Assembly: GCF_900444995.1 (NCBI RefSeq)
Contig: NZ_UAPQ01000001.1
Coordinates: 434,001 to 498,000, forward strand
Length of the DNA stretch: 64,000 bases
From: Actinomyces bovis
GTDB taxonomy: Bacteria > Actinomycetota > Actinomycetes > Actinomycetales > Actinomycetaceae
Reading direction: 5' to 3'
Made by a program: the position numbers and the translations under genes. This document shows positions 1-8,907 of this stretch, piece after piece; position 1 is the stretch's first letter; every line of letters begins with the position of its first letter. Below the pieces are notes generated by a model that was not told where the DNA came from, did not search any database, and saw only the letters and a list, made by a program, of their open reading frames with translations.

Positions 1-474
1 GTCAGAAGACAGGACATTGCCGACGTGTGTGGTCACGCCATTGGCCTTGGCCCGCTCGCGTACGGCCTCGATCAGGCGGTAGGAGGCTATCGGGGCGTAG
101 GTGCCGGGGAGGTTGTACTGGTCTATGAAGGCGGAGTTGGTGCAGGCGGCCTGGCCAATGACGACGTCGTAAAGGTTGATGCCTTCCTGCATGGCGCCGC
201 AGGTGCCCACGCGGATGAGCTTCTTGCAGCCGTAGACGTGGATGAGTTCCCAGGCGTACAGGGAGATGGAGGGGATGCCCATGCCGGAGCCCATTACGGA
301 TACCTGGGTGCCCTGGTAGGTGCCGGTGAAGCCGAGCATATTGCGCACGGAGTTGAACTGCTTGGCGTCTTCCAGGTAGGTCTCGGCGATGAATTTGGCG
401 CGCAGGGGGTCGCCTGGCAGGAGGATCGTCTCAGCGATGGGGGCCTGGGGGTTGATGTGCGGTGTGGACTTCAT
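1..474 (-). CDS. deoD: Purine-nucleoside phosphorylase DeoD, partial (N-terminal 158 residues)
   Basis: Phosphorolysis of purine (deoxy)ribonucleosides to base and (deoxy)ribose-1-phosphate in the cytosol. The minus-strand translation beginning [10 protein letters not shown] closely follows the E. coli DeoD N-terminus, with the phosphate-loop motif [18 protein letters not shown], then [18 protein letters not shown] and [10 protein letters not shown]. The gene runs off the left edge, so the C-terminal third is unseen. There is an in-frame ATG two codons upstream at 480. I chose 474 because the AGGA at about 481-484 is then correctly spaced (about 6 nt). It is the last visible gene of the nucleoside operon, 146 bp after the regulator. 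Family assignment is firm from motif matches. Confidence 0.93.
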   Translation of the reverse strand, partial: MKSTPHINPQAPIAETILLPGDPLRAKFIAETYLEDAKQFNSVRNMLGFTGTYQGTQVSVMGSGMGIPSISLYAWELIHVYGCKKLIRVGTCGAMQEGINLYDVVIGQAACTNSAFIDQYNLPGTYAPIASYRLIEAVRERAKANGVTTHVGNVLSSD

Positions 475-620
475 CGTCATTCCTTCTGTGCTGGGTGGTT
501 CATCTGCTTGGCTGAGCGGTGGCGCTGCCGGGAGCTCTACTCCCATGGTAGCGCTTTGTTATTTTCTATTTTTACATTTGTTCCTATTGGTGGTGGGTTG
601 CGCTCTGACGCGCCCTCCTC
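475..620 (-). promoter_or_regulatory. A/T-rich leader between deoR and deoD, candidate internal promoter
   Basis: The 146-bp gap contains an unusually A/T-rich block (about 549-592) in an otherwise GC-rich region. On the minus strand it contains two AACAAA words. It is a plausible promoter or DeoR operator for deoD. I could not define a good -35/-10 pair, so this is inference from composition and position. Confidence 0.35.
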
Positions 621-1571
621 TCAGGTGGCCGGGGCCTCCTCGTTGAGCAGCGTCAGAGTGAGCTTCTGGTCCACTACTAGATGCGTGGCCAGGCCCATCT
701 GCAGGGCGGTGCTAAGCGCCCGAGCCTTGCCCTGCCCACCAGCTATCAGCGCCCGCACCGGCCTGGAAGCAAGGTCTGCCAGGGTGGTGCCGACGGTGCG
801 CTCGTCAACCTCCGGGGCGGCTACGGCGCCGTCGGCGGTGAAAAAACGGGAGCAGGCATCCCCGACGGCGTGCCCCAGCAAGGCCTTGCGATCGGCTTGG
901 CTCAGCTGGTTGTGACTGTGCAGCAGGCTCTCCTGGTTGACGGCCCCCACCGTGAAGACCACGGCGTCGGTGTTGCGCCCCGCCTGGAGAATCGCAGCAA
1001 TATGAGGGTCACGCTCCACAATGCGCAAAGTGGTGACGTCCTGAAAGACCACCGGCAGAGGCAGGTAGAGCGCGGCGGCGTTGAAGGCGTCGCAAAAAGC
1101 CCGCATGACCTCATAGTCGTCATTGGCCTGCTCGGAGTAGGAGCATCCGCCTTTGAGTTGGACAATGCGCACATCCCGGCGGGTGGTGTGCCGCAGCTGC
1201 GCAGCAATTGCGCTCATCGTGCGCCCCCAGGAAACCCCTACGCTCATGCCGTCCTTGACTATGTCATTTACTAGCTCCGCCCCCACGCGCCCCAAGCCCT
1301 CCAGCAACTCGGCGTCATTGGAGATGGGGGCGTGCACCACGCGAACCTCCTCCAGGCCAAAGCGCTCCTGGAGCTTGCGGGCCAATTCAGAGGAGGTCTC
1401 GCGAGGGTCGTTGATAACGACCGTGACGTATCCGGCGTCCTTGCCGTGCTGAATGAGCTTGGCGACGGTAGGGCGGGATAAGCCCATGGCAGTAGCTACC
1501 TCTGCCTGACTGAGGCCACGCTCGAAATACAGTCGGACTGCTGTCAGAGCCTGCTCGTCGCGCTTGTCCAT
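621..1571 (-). CDS. deoR: SorC/DeoR-type deoxyribonucleoside-responsive transcriptional regulator
   Basis: A 316-residue DNA-binding regulator of the SorC family (B. subtilis DeoR type). The N-terminal helix-turn-helix lies at about residues 15-45 (GLSQAEVATAMGLSRPTVAK). It is followed by the phosphosugar-binding domain with the family-typical segment VGVSWGRTMSAIA. The known family binds deoxyribose-5-phosphate or a related sugar phosphate and then releases DNA. It lies between thymidine phosphorylase and DeoD on the same strand, so it probably controls nucleoside uptake and breakdown. The ligand is inferred from context. The gene symbol follows the B. subtilis usage, not the unrelated E. 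coli DeoR. Confidence 0.8.
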   Translation of the reverse strand: MDKRDEQALTAVRLYFERGLSQAEVATAMGLSRPTVAKLIQHGKDAGYVTVVINDPRETSSELARKLQERFGLEEVRVVHAPISNDAELLEGLGRVGAELVNDIVKDGMSVGVSWGRTMSAIAAQLRHTTRRDVRIVQLKGGCSYSEQANDDYEVMRAFCDAFNAAALYLPLPVVFQDVTTLRIVERDPHIAAILQAGRNTDAVVFTVGAVNQESLLHSHNQLSQADRKALLGHAVGDACSRFFTADGAVAAPEVDERTVGTTLADLASRPVRALIAGGQGKARALSTALQMGLATHLVVDQKLTLTLLNEEAPAT

Positions 1572-1642
1572 CTGTTTTCCCTACGTCGTTCTCCCTGGCC
1601 TCATTGGTGGTGCTTGCCTATGAGCACCCGCTACCGAGCCAG

Positions 1643-2926
1643 CTACTCCACCTGATCCAGCAGGACGGAGCCGCTCGCCGGCGCAGCACTGCCGATGGTC
1701 ACGCCACCTTCCAGTGACTCCAGGGCGCGGGCAATGCGCCATTCATCGTCAGTGTGCAGGGTCAGCAGGGGCTGCCCCTGGCGAACCGTTTGGCCGGGCT
1801 TGGCGTGGATTTCAATGCCCGCACCAGCCTGCACCGGGTCCTCCTTGACGGCGCGCCCCGCCCCCAGACGCCAGGAAGCTACGCCTACCGCGAGCGCGTC
1901 TAGGCGCTCTAGCACGCCGTCCTGAGCAGCGGTTACCTGGTGCGTGAGCTTGGAGGTGGGCAAGGTGGCCTCCGGATCGCCACCTTGCTCACGGATCATG
2001 GCCCGCCAGGTGTCCATGGCGCGTCCATCCTTAAGTGCCGCCTCCACGTCGGCGTCGGGTTGCCCGGCCATTTCCAGCATCTTGCGGGCTAGCGCCAGGG
2101 TTAATTCGACGACGTCGGCTGGGCCCCCTCCCGCCAGCACCTCCACGGACTCCTCCACCTCCAGGGCATTGCCGATCTTCAGCCCCAGGGGGGTGGACAT
2201 GTCGGTGAGGAAAGCGAAGGTACGCACGCCAGCGTCCTTGCCCAGGTCAACCATGGTGCGGGCCAGCGCCCGGGCCTGGTCTAGGTCCTTCATAAAGGCA
2301 CCCGAGCCGACCTTCACGTCCAAGACCAGGCAGTCAGTGCCCTCAGCGATCTTCTTGGACATGATGGAGGAGGCGATTAGCGGAATGCAGTCGACTGTGG
2401 AGGTGATATCCCGCAGTGCGTAGAGCTTCTTGTCTGCCGGTGCCAGGCCAGCTCCGGCCGCACAGATCACCGCGCCGCAGCCCTGGCCTAGCTGGTGCAT
2501 GATCTCCTCATTGCTCAACGAGGCACGCCAACCGGTGATAGCCTCCAGCTTGTCCAAGGTGCCGCCGGTGTGGCCCAGGCCCCGCCCAGACAGCTGCGGC
2601 ACAGCCACCCCAAAGCTGGCCACCAGCGGTGCCAGGGGCAGCGTGATCTTGTCCCCTACCCCTCCGGTGGAGTGCTTATCCGCGGTGGGGCGGCCAATGC
2701 CGGAGAAGTCCATGCGCTCACCGGAGTCGATCATGGCCTGGGTCCACTCGGCGATCTCATCGCGTTCCATGCCGCGCAGGAATACCGCCATGGCCAGTGC
2801 AGCCATCTGCTCGTCCTTAACGGCGCCGCGGGTGTAGGCGTCAATGGTCCAGGCGATCTGCTCCGAGGAGAGCCTGCCTCCGTCCCGCTTGGTGCGGATA
2901 ACGTCGACGACGTCGAACTGTTCCAT
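1643..2926 (-). CDS. deoA: Thymidine/pyrimidine-nucleoside phosphorylase
   Basis: Cytosolic phosphorolysis of thymidine and related pyrimidine nucleosides to base and (deoxy)ribose-1-phosphate. The protein is 427 residues, the usual length. It carries DKHSTGGVGDKITLPLAPL (phosphate and substrate site) and the family signature SGRGLGHTGGTLDKLE at about residues 105-120. The C-terminal alpha/beta domain includes GAGRAVKEDPVQAGAG. The frame is open further upstream to 2959. I chose the ATG at 2926 because GAGAGG lies 6-7 nt before it and the known N-terminus starts there. Cytidine deaminase lies immediately upstream, so deamination and phosphorolysis genes are adjacent in one operon. Confidence 0.93.
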   Translation of the reverse strand: MEQFDVVDVIRTKRDGGRLSSEQIAWTIDAYTRGAVKDEQMAALAMAVFLRGMERDEIAEWTQAMIDSGERMDFSGIGRPTADKHSTGGVGDKITLPLAPLVASFGVAVPQLSGRGLGHTGGTLDKLEAITGWRASLSNEEIMHQLGQGCGAVICAAGAGLAPADKKLYALRDITSTVDCIPLIASSIMSKKIAEGTDCLVLDVKVGSGAFMKDLDQARALARTMVDLGKDAGVRTFAFLTDMSTPLGLKIGNALEVEESVEVLAGGGPADVVELTLALARKMLEMAGQPDADVEAALKDGRAMDTWRAMIREQGGDPEATLPTSKLTHQVTAAQDGVLERLDALAVGVASWRLGAGRAVKEDPVQAGAGIEIHAKPGQTVRQGQPLLTLHTDDEWRIARALESLEGGVTIGSAAPASGSVLLDQVE

Positions 2927-2977
2927 TTGCTGCCTCTCTTTCCAGGGCGCTGGGCCCACAGTTCTATTGGGTGCGAT

Positions 2978-3394
2978 TTAGTGGTTGCTGTAGGCGCTGG
3001 TGGGAACCGCCTCCAGCTCGGTGGGGCCGAAGCCCCCTGGCATCACCTGACTCATGGGCATGACCCCGGAGGGCATGAGCACCTGACACTGGTTCCCACC
3101 ATGTTCAAAGATCAGTTGGCGGCAGCGACCACAGGGCACCACTGGTTCCTCATTGCCATTGACACAAGCCACAGCTACCAGGCGGCCTCCGCCGGTCATG
3201 GCGAGTTGGCTCACCATGCCGCACTCAGCGCACAGGACGCAGCCGTAGGAGGCGTTCTCCACGTTGCAGCCTGAGACCACGCGACCGTCCTCGGTCAGTC
3301 CGGCGGCGCCCACCGGGTAGCCGCTGTATGGGCAATAGGCCTTGCGCATTGCCGCCACGGCGGTGGCGGTTAGCTCCTCCCAGGGGATCTGCAT
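2978..3394 (-). CDS. cdd: Cytidine deaminase
   Basis: Zinc-dependent hydrolytic deamination of cytidine and deoxycytidine to uridine and deoxyuridine, feeding the downstream pyrimidine phosphorylase. The 138-residue length matches the tetrameric class. Visible motifs are the substrate part SGCNVENASYGC, the CAE catalytic segment (LCAECGMV, with the proton-shuttle Glu) and the second zinc ligand pair in VPCGRCRQL. The start at 3394 follows GAGGAG with 6 nt spacing. An upstream in-frame start at 3463 would overlap the permease gene and add unrelated residues. The start lies just beyond the permease stop at 3411, so the genes are tightly coupled. Confidence 0.93.
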   Translation of the reverse strand: MQIPWEELTATAVAAMRKAYCPYSGYPVGAAGLTEDGRVVSGCNVENASYGCVLCAECGMVSQLAMTGGGRLVAVACVNGNEEPVVPCGRCRQLIFEHGGNQCQVLMPSGVMPMSQVMPGGFGPTELEAVPTSAYSNH

Positions 3395-3410
3395 GCCTGA
3401 CTCCTCAACC

Positions 3411-4685
3411 TCACTTGACGTAGGGGATGTTCTCCGCTGCCGGAGGCCGGGACCGGCCCACAAAGCCAGCCACCGCGATCACGGTGACCACGTAGGGGAT
3501 CATCGCGACCAGGTCGGAGGGAATCCGCGGCGCGACGTTGGGCAGCATCTGTGCCACCGCCTCCGCGAAGCCGAACATGATGGCCGCGCCCATGGCACCC
3601 AGCGGGTTCCATTTGCCCAGGATCATGGCTGCCAGCGCGATATACCCGTTGCCTGAGGAGATGTTGTCCGTGAAGGACAGGCCCTGGCCAAGGGTAAAGA
3701 AGGCGCCGCCCAGGCCCGCGAAGGCGGAGCCCAGAATCGTGTTGAGGGCACGGGTGCGGTTGACGTTGATACCCACCGTGTCTGCAGCGCGCGGGTGTTC
3801 ACCGCAGGCCCGCAGCCGCAGGCCCCAACGGGAGCGGTACAGGTAGATGCTCAGGAAGGCCACGGCTGCGTACATGAGATATACGAGCAGCGTCTGGTTG
3901 AAGAACACCGGCCCAATTACCGGAATCTCCACCAAGCCGGGAATCTTGATTGGTGTGAGAGAGAACTGGTTGGTGTTCAAAGTCTGCGGCGAGTGCTTCA
4001 TAAGGGTGCCGTAGAAGAAGGTGGTCAAGCCCAAAGCCAGCACATTGAGCACCACACCCACAATGATCTGGTCCACGCCGTACTTGACGGAGAACAGCGC
4101 CAGCAAGCAACCAAGCAGGGCACCTGCAATTGGTGCGGCTACCAGTCCCAGATAGGAGCTTTGGAAGAGGGAAGCCGTCATGACGCCAGCAAAAGCACCC
4201 ACCAAGAGGTCACCCTCAATGGCGATGTTGACCACGCCGACGTGCTCTGAGACCACGCCGGAAAGGGCCCCAAAGATCAGTGGGGTAGAGATCGCGATGG
4301 TGGATACCAGCACTGAGGTAAGGGTCAGCACGCCGGAAGAACCTGTGCCCGCGAAGACTAGGAAGCCCAATACTGTGGCCAGTGCCGCCAGGCTCATGGT
4401 CCCCACGGCAACCAGGCGGGACTCCCGGCGTCGGGTCAAGGTGGCAAACCAACTCCAGGCGGCCACCAGGGCTACGACTACGAGCAAGCCTAGGAGGATG
4501 GGGGCACCGGGCTTCACGATGTCCGGGATAGACAGGCTCTGAGCCTTGTCTTTCAGGCGGACGGTGACGTCTCCCTTGGCGGTCCAGGCCATATAAGCCA
4601 GCAGCAGTGTGGCCAGGAGGTAGCTGACCGGCATTTTCCAGGCACGCTTGGCCTGTACCTGGGCCGGAGCGGTCTGCGCGCTCAT
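3411..4685 (-). CDS. Nucleoside ABC transporter permease (NupQ-like)
   Basis: Integral membrane permease of the BMP/NupNOPQ-type nucleoside importer. It has 424 residues with about ten hydrophobic segments and the branched-chain/ribose permease family fold. Family-typical stretches include GALSGVVSEHVGVVNIAIEG, SVKYGVDQIIVGVVLNVLA and GINVNRTRALNTILGSAFAG. The N-terminal roughly 130 residues carry extra hydrophobic segments before the core domain. Its ATG overlaps the stop of the preceding permease gene by 4 bp (ATGA), which implies translational coupling. With the ATPase, first permease and lipoprotein it forms a complete importer. The nucleoside substrate is inferred from the salvage genes downstream. 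Confidence 0.88.
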   Translation of the reverse strand: MSAQTAPAQVQAKRAWKMPVSYLLATLLLAYMAWTAKGDVTVRLKDKAQSLSIPDIVKPGAPILLGLLVVVALVAAWSWFATLTRRRESRLVAVGTMSLAALATVLGFLVFAGTGSSGVLTLTSVLVSTIAISTPLIFGALSGVVSEHVGVVNIAIEGDLLVGAFAGVMTASLFQSSYLGLVAAPIAGALLGCLLALFSVKYGVDQIIVGVVLNVLALGLTTFFYGTLMKHSPQTLNTNQFSLTPIKIPGLVEIPVIGPVFFNQTLLVYLMYAAVAFLSIYLYRSRWGLRLRACGEHPRAADTVGINVNRTRALNTILGSAFAGLGGAFFTLGQGLSFTDNISSGNGYIALAAMILGKWNPLGAMGAAIMFGFAEAVAQMLPNVAPRIPSDLVAMIPYVVTVIAVAGFVGRSRPPAAENIPYVK

Positions 4686-5926
4686 CGGGCCTCTCCCTTC
4701 GTCTCCACCGAAGCGTCCTCGGTCTTAACCTCACTGTCAGCCATGGCTGTAGCCTCAGCCACTGCCTCGGTGGCGACGACGTTGCCTCCGCCGCCGATGG
4801 CCGCCAGCTCCTCACGCAAGCTCAGGCGGCTAGGCCTGGGCAGGTGGAATATCCAGCGGACCAGCGCGGGTGCCGCAATCAGCAGCACGATCACGGACTG
4901 CAGGATCAGAATCATGTCGATGGGCACACCCTTGGCCTGCATGGTGTAACCACCCGCCTTGAAAGCCCCGAACAGGAGACCGGAGGCAAGCGTGCCTAAG
5001 GGTTTGTTGCGCCCCAACAGAGCCACGGTGATGGCGTCAAAGCCGATGGAACCCGCCACGTCACGAGAGACATAACCAATGGTGCCCAAGGCTTCATTCG
5101 CACCGGCGACTCCCATGAATGCGCCAGAGATAGCCATGGTCAAGGTAGTGACCCAACCAACGGGGATACCGGCGGTGCGGGCAGCTGCGGGATTGGCTCC
5201 CACAGCACGCACCTGCATGCCAATGGTGGAGCGGTCAATCAGCCACCAGAAGATCACCACGGCAATAACCGCCACGAGGATGCCCGAATGCAGTTTGAAG
5301 GGCGAGGGCAGCAGGTGGGAGTAGACCGCAGTGTCGGCCAGGTTGGGGGTTTGTGGCTGATGGGATCCCGGTACCTGCCAGGACTCCTTGGACAGGGTGT
5401 AGCCCAGCGCCAAGAATGCAATGGAGTTGAGCATGATCGTTACGATCACCTCGTTAGCTCCCGTGCGGGCCTTAAGGACACCGGCGATGCCCGCATATGC
5501 TGCACCGGCAAGCATGGCTGCGAATAGGGCCAACATGGTGTGCACGATCGGCGGGAAGCCACTGGCCAGGCCGATCCAGGCGGCGGCTAGCGCCCCGAAG
5601 ATCACCTGCCCTTGGCCACCGATGTTGAACAGGCCCGCCCGGAAGCCGAAGGCCAAACCCAAGCCGCCGATAATTAGCGGAGTCGCATAGAACAGGGAGT
5701 CCGTTATGGGTTTGATCTGCCGCTGGGTGGTGGCGGCGGTGGGGTCAAAGATCGCGCCGCGGAACATGGCGAAGTAGGCCTCCCCCACGGAGGCTCCTGC
5801 CATCACGATCAGCACCGCGCCCAGGGCAAAAGCCACCACCACGGCCAGCACTGAGACAAACCACTTAGCGCTCAGCAGGTGACGCAGGACGATCATGCCC
5901 TTTGACTGCTGCTTTGCTGTGCTCAT
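4682..5926 (-). CDS. Nucleoside ABC transporter permease (NupP-like)
   Basis: The second membrane subunit of the importer, 414 residues. Hydrophobic helices are spread over residues 20-350, followed by a charged cytoplasmic tail rich in Ala/Glu (about 365-414). Recognisable family segments are GFRAGLFNIGGQGQVIFG, RTGANEVIVTIMLNSIA and AVGANPAAARTAGIPVGW, the EAA-like cytoplasmic loop that contacts the ATPase. It overlaps both neighbours by 4 bp (ATGA junctions at 4682-4685 and 5923-5926). Such overlap fits stoichiometric production of two different permeases for one heterodimeric pore. Confidence 0.88.
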   Translation of the reverse strand: MSTAKQQSKGMIVLRHLLSAKWFVSVLAVVVAFALGAVLIVMAGASVGEAYFAMFRGAIFDPTAATTQRQIKPITDSLFYATPLIIGGLGLAFGFRAGLFNIGGQGQVIFGALAAAWIGLASGFPPIVHTMLALFAAMLAGAAYAGIAGVLKARTGANEVIVTIMLNSIAFLALGYTLSKESWQVPGSHQPQTPNLADTAVYSHLLPSPFKLHSGILVAVIAVVIFWWLIDRSTIGMQVRAVGANPAAARTAGIPVGWVTTLTMAISGAFMGVAGANEALGTIGYVSRDVAGSIGFDAITVALLGRNKPLGTLASGLLFGAFKAGGYTMQAKGVPIDMILILQSVIVLLIAAPALVRWIFHLPRPSRLSLREELAAIGGGGNVVATEAVAEATAMADSEVKTEDASVETKGEAR

Positions 5927-7497
5927 CGGGCAGCCTCCTCACTAGGCCGCAACTTGCTGGCGGCATCCGTCGTCGTTTCCTGGGAGGCCAGCGCCTCTTC
6001 CTTGGGGACACCAGCCATCATGAGGCCCAGCGCTTCACGGGAGGTATCTGCGGGCACAATGCCCACAATCTGCCCGCGGTACATCACTGCGATCCGGTCA
6101 GCCAGAGAGATGACCTCATCCAACTCAGAGGAGATCAGGAGTACCGGAGTGCCCTGGTCGCGCACGGCGACAATGCGTTTGTGGATGAACTCAATGGAGC
6201 CCACATCCACACCACGTGTGGGCTGGTTGGCTACCAGCAAGTTCAGATCCTTGGAAATCTCGCGGGCCACCACGACCTTCTGCTGGTTTCCACCAGACAG
6301 TGAGGAGATTGGGTCCTCCACCTGCGTAAGGCGGATGTCGTACTCCTCCTTCTTGGCGTGGGCATTGCGCTCAATGGCCTTTAGCTTGAGCACGGCCCCC
6401 TTGGAGAACTGCGGCTCTTTGAACTGGTCCAGCACCAGGTTCTCGGAGATGGAGAAGGAGGCGATGATGCCGTCAGTGCTGCGATCCTCAGGGATGAAGC
6501 CAATTCCGGCGCGCAGGGACTTGCCAGGGCTGGTACGGGTGATATCCATGCCCTCCAGGTTGATGCTGCCGGAGTTAGGGGTGCGCAAGCCCAAAATGAC
6601 TTCCGCGAGCTCGGTCTGGCCGTTGCCCTGCACACCTGCTATAGCAACGATCTCACCGCGCTCAACCTGGAAATCAATGTGATCCAAGAGCACTGAGCCG
6701 GTGGAGGAAAGCAGGGAAACATCCCTAAAGGCTAGGCCGCCACCACTGGGCTTGGCGGGTTCCTTCTGGACGCGCATCATGATGGAGCGACCAACCATCT
6801 TATTGGCTAGGTCTGCCTCACTGTCTTGGGGTGAAGCCGTGCCCACAACTGCACCGCGGCGGATCACCGTGATGTCGTCCGCGACGGCGCGCACCTCGCG
6901 GAGCTTGTGGGTGATGAAAACGATGGAGGTGCCAGCGTCGGCGAGCTGACGCATGATCCCCATGAGTTCATCCGTCTCCTGCGGGGTGAGGACGGCGGTG
7001 GGCTCGTCAAGGATGAGGACCTTGGCGTCACGGGACAGGGCCTTGACGATCTCTACCCGCTGCTGGGCGCCAACTGGCAGGTCTTCGATAAGGGCGTCTG
7101 GGTCCAGATCAAAGCCGAATCGCGCGGAGACTTCACGAACAGTCTTGCGGGCCTTGGCGACGTCGATAAGTCCGGCTTTGCCTAACGGCTCGTATCCCAG
7201 TGCGATGGACTCGGCCACCGTGAACACGGGGATCAGCATGAAGTGCTGGTGCACCATGCCAATACCTGCGGCAACCGCGTCGCCTGGGCCATTGAAGACC
7301 ACCGGCACGCCGTCGAGGAGAATCTCTCCCTCGTCAGGCTGGTGGAGCCCGTAAAGGACGTTCATCAAGGTGGATTTACCTGCACCGTTTTCCCCTAGGA
7401 GGGCGTGAATATGGCCTTCCTCGACGGTGAGGTCAATGTGGTTATTTGCTACGAGGGGCCCGAAGCGTTTGGTAATGCCCCTGAGTTCAAGTTTCAC
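5923..7497 (-). CDS. Nucleoside ABC transporter ATP-binding protein, double-domain (NupO-like)
   Basis: A cytoplasmic ATPase with two fused ABC cassettes (524 residues), as in RbsA/NupO. Domain 1 has Walker A GENGAGKSTL, signature LPVGAQQRVEI and Walker B VLILDEPTAVL. Domain 2 has the degenerate Walker A GVQGNGQTEL (no Lys), signature LSGGNQQKVVVA and LLVANQPTRGVD. The altered second site is normal for this family and probably means one working hydrolysis site. The C-terminal tail (about 500-524) is polar and variable. The gene follows the lipoprotein gene after a 105-bp gap that holds a strong hairpin, and is translationally coupled to the first permease. Confidence 0.9.
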   Translation of the reverse strand: MKLELRGITKRFGPLVANNHIDLTVEEGHIHALLGENGAGKSTLMNVLYGLHQPDEGEILLDGVPVVFNGPGDAVAAGIGMVHQHFMLIPVFTVAESIALGYEPLGKAGLIDVAKARKTVREVSARFGFDLDPDALIEDLPVGAQQRVEIVKALSRDAKVLILDEPTAVLTPQETDELMGIMRQLADAGTSIVFITHKLREVRAVADDITVIRRGAVVGTASPQDSEADLANKMVGRSIMMRVQKEPAKPSGGGLAFRDVSLLSSTGSVLLDHIDFQVERGEIVAIAGVQGNGQTELAEVILGLRTPNSGSINLEGMDITRTSPGKSLRAGIGFIPEDRSTDGIIASFSISENLVLDQFKEPQFSKGAVLKLKAIERNAHAKKEEYDIRLTQVEDPISSLSGGNQQKVVVAREISKDLNLLVANQPTRGVDVGSIEFIHKRIVAVRDQGTPVLLISSELDEVISLADRIAVMYRGQIVGIVPADTSREALGLMMAGVPKEEALASQETTTDAASKLRPSEEAAR

Positions 7498-7555
7498 AGC
7501 TGCCAGACTTTCCGCTCACCCGGCCTGGCTTTCGCCGAGGTGGGCCCTGATGAAA

Positions 7556-7596
7556 GCTGAGGGTGCGGCGCAGCAGCGCTCCGCCGCACCCTCAGC
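7556..7596 (-). terminator. 15-bp hairpin between lipoprotein and ATPase genes (attenuator or 3'-end stabiliser)
   Basis: A perfect inverted repeat pairs 7556-7570 with 7582-7596, with an 11-nt loop. In the minus-strand transcript the stem is followed by only three U residues, so full termination is unlikely. In transporter operons such hairpins often protect or partly terminate the message after the binding-protein gene, giving excess binding protein. The structure is seen; the role is inferred. Confidence 0.7.
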
Positions 7597-7602
7597 AGGA
7601 CG

Positions 7603-8697
7603 TCAGTTGGGGGTGTTCTTGGACTCGACCTTCAGCTCACCCTTCTTGATCTGCTCGGTGAGCTTGGTGACCTCATCCTTGAGTTCCTGGGGAACCTTGG
7701 AGTCGAAATCGTGGAACGGGGCGATGGACACGCCGCCGTTGGCCAGCGAACCAACGTAGGACTCAGAGGAGAACTTGCCGTCCACAGAGTCCTTAATGGC
7801 CTGCTCCACGGAAGCGCCGATCTCCTTCTTCACCGAGGTGAGGATGATCTCCTTGTAGTCGGGGTTGGCCTCGTACCAGTCAGAGTCCACTCCGATGATG
7901 TAGGTGTCACCATCAGCTTTGGCGGCAGCGGCAGCCCCGAGGCCCACCGGACCCGCCACCGGCATGATGATGTCGGCACCCTGGTCAATGAACTGCTGAG
8001 CCTGCTGCTTGCCCAGGGCCTGGTCATCGAAGCTGTTGGTGAAGGCGCCATTCTGGGTGGCCTTGTCCCAGCCGAGTAGCTCAACACTGGTGCCGTGGGC
8101 CTGGTTATAGGCAGCGACGCCGTCGGCAAAGCCGTCCATGAAGATGTTGACGGAGGGCAAGGAGATACCGCCGAAGGTGGCGACCTTATTGCTCTTGGTC
8201 ATTCCAGCGGCGACGTAACCAGCCAGGTAGGCAGCCTCAGCGGCGTTGAACAGCAGGGGGCGACCGTTAGCTATGGTCATCGGCTTGGAGTCGGGGCCGG
8301 TGAAGCCGGAGTCAACCAAGGCGTAGTGCAGGTCCTTGTTGGCGTCAGCGCTCTTGTGGAGCGCCTGCTCAAGCTTGAAGCCCACGCCGATAAGGAGGTT
8401 GCAGCCATCTGAGACCATGGCTTCAACATTGGGCTGGAAGTCAGCGTCGGAGTTGGACTCAGCGGTGTTGGTCTTGATACCGAGGTTCTTCTCAGCGGAT
8501 TTGAGGCCCTGGAAGGCGGACTCGTTGAAGGACTTGTCGTCCCAACCGCCGGCGTCAGAAATAGCGCAAGCCTTGAAGTTCGAGCCAGCCTTGGCACCGC
8601 CCTTCGAGTCACCACTGTTTGAGCCACAGCCCACGCAGCCGGCAAGGGCGAGTGAGGTCACGCTCACGGCCACAAGAATCCTGGGGATAGTCTTCAT
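7603..8697 (-). CDS. BMP-family nucleoside-binding lipoprotein
   Basis: A cell-surface substrate-binding lipoprotein of the basic membrane protein (Bmp/PnrA) family, 364 residues. The signal peptide MKTIPRILVAVSVTSLALAGC ends in a lipobox LAGC with the lipidated Cys at about residue 21. The mature part shows family features: CAISDAGGWDDKSFNESAFQG near the N-terminus, GVGFKLEQAL, NVATFGG-type KVATFGGISLP, and the late motif IIGVDSDWYEANPDYKEIILTSV. Known relatives bind purine or pyrimidine nucleosides. It is the first gene of the operon, with GGAGGA about 9 nt before ATG. The position and the hairpin behind it suggest it is made in excess of the membrane subunits. Confidence 0.92.
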   Translation of the reverse strand: MKTIPRILVAVSVTSLALAGCVGCGSNSGDSKGGAKAGSNFKACAISDAGGWDDKSFNESAFQGLKSAEKNLGIKTNTAESNSDADFQPNVEAMVSDGCNLLIGVGFKLEQALHKSADANKDLHYALVDSGFTGPDSKPMTIANGRPLLFNAAEAAYLAGYVAAGMTKSNKVATFGGISLPSVNIFMDGFADGVAAYNQAHGTSVELLGWDKATQNGAFTNSFDDQALGKQQAQQFIDQGADIIMPVAGPVGLGAAAAAKADGDTYIIGVDSDWYEANPDYKEIILTSVKKEIGASVEQAIKDSVDGKFSSESYVGSLANGGVSIAPFHDFDSKVPQELKDEVTKLTEQIKKGELKVESKNTPN

Positions 8698-8907
8698 ATC
8701 GTGCTTCCTCCGATTGGTTGTTCGCCCTTGAACAGGTGCGGCGCTGTGCCGCTCGTCAGAACTGGTGACATCCGCCGGGGTGAACGAATGTCAATTTCCG
8801 CTTTGACGCTTGACAAATAGTGTCTTCCGGGCACCCGCTTTCTGTCAAGCGGTCAGCGGAGTGTCGAGGGGTTTGGCTGCGGCAGGGCGGCACCGCAGTT
8901 GGGGTAG
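8698..8907. promoter_or_regulatory. Upstream region of the nucleoside operon
   Basis: A 210-bp gap between the end of the lysR-type gene and the start of the lipoprotein gene. On the minus strand there are two TTGAC/TTGTC-like words around 8790-8822 that could serve as -35 elements, but no convincing -10 at 16-18 nt. The operon promoter and any DeoR operator should lie here. Location is inferred only. Confidence 0.4.

Noticed and set aside
25-915. Long plus-strand open frames opposite deoD and deoR
   Set aside because: They lie antisense to well-supported genes, have biased Gly/Ala/Arg composition and show no motif.
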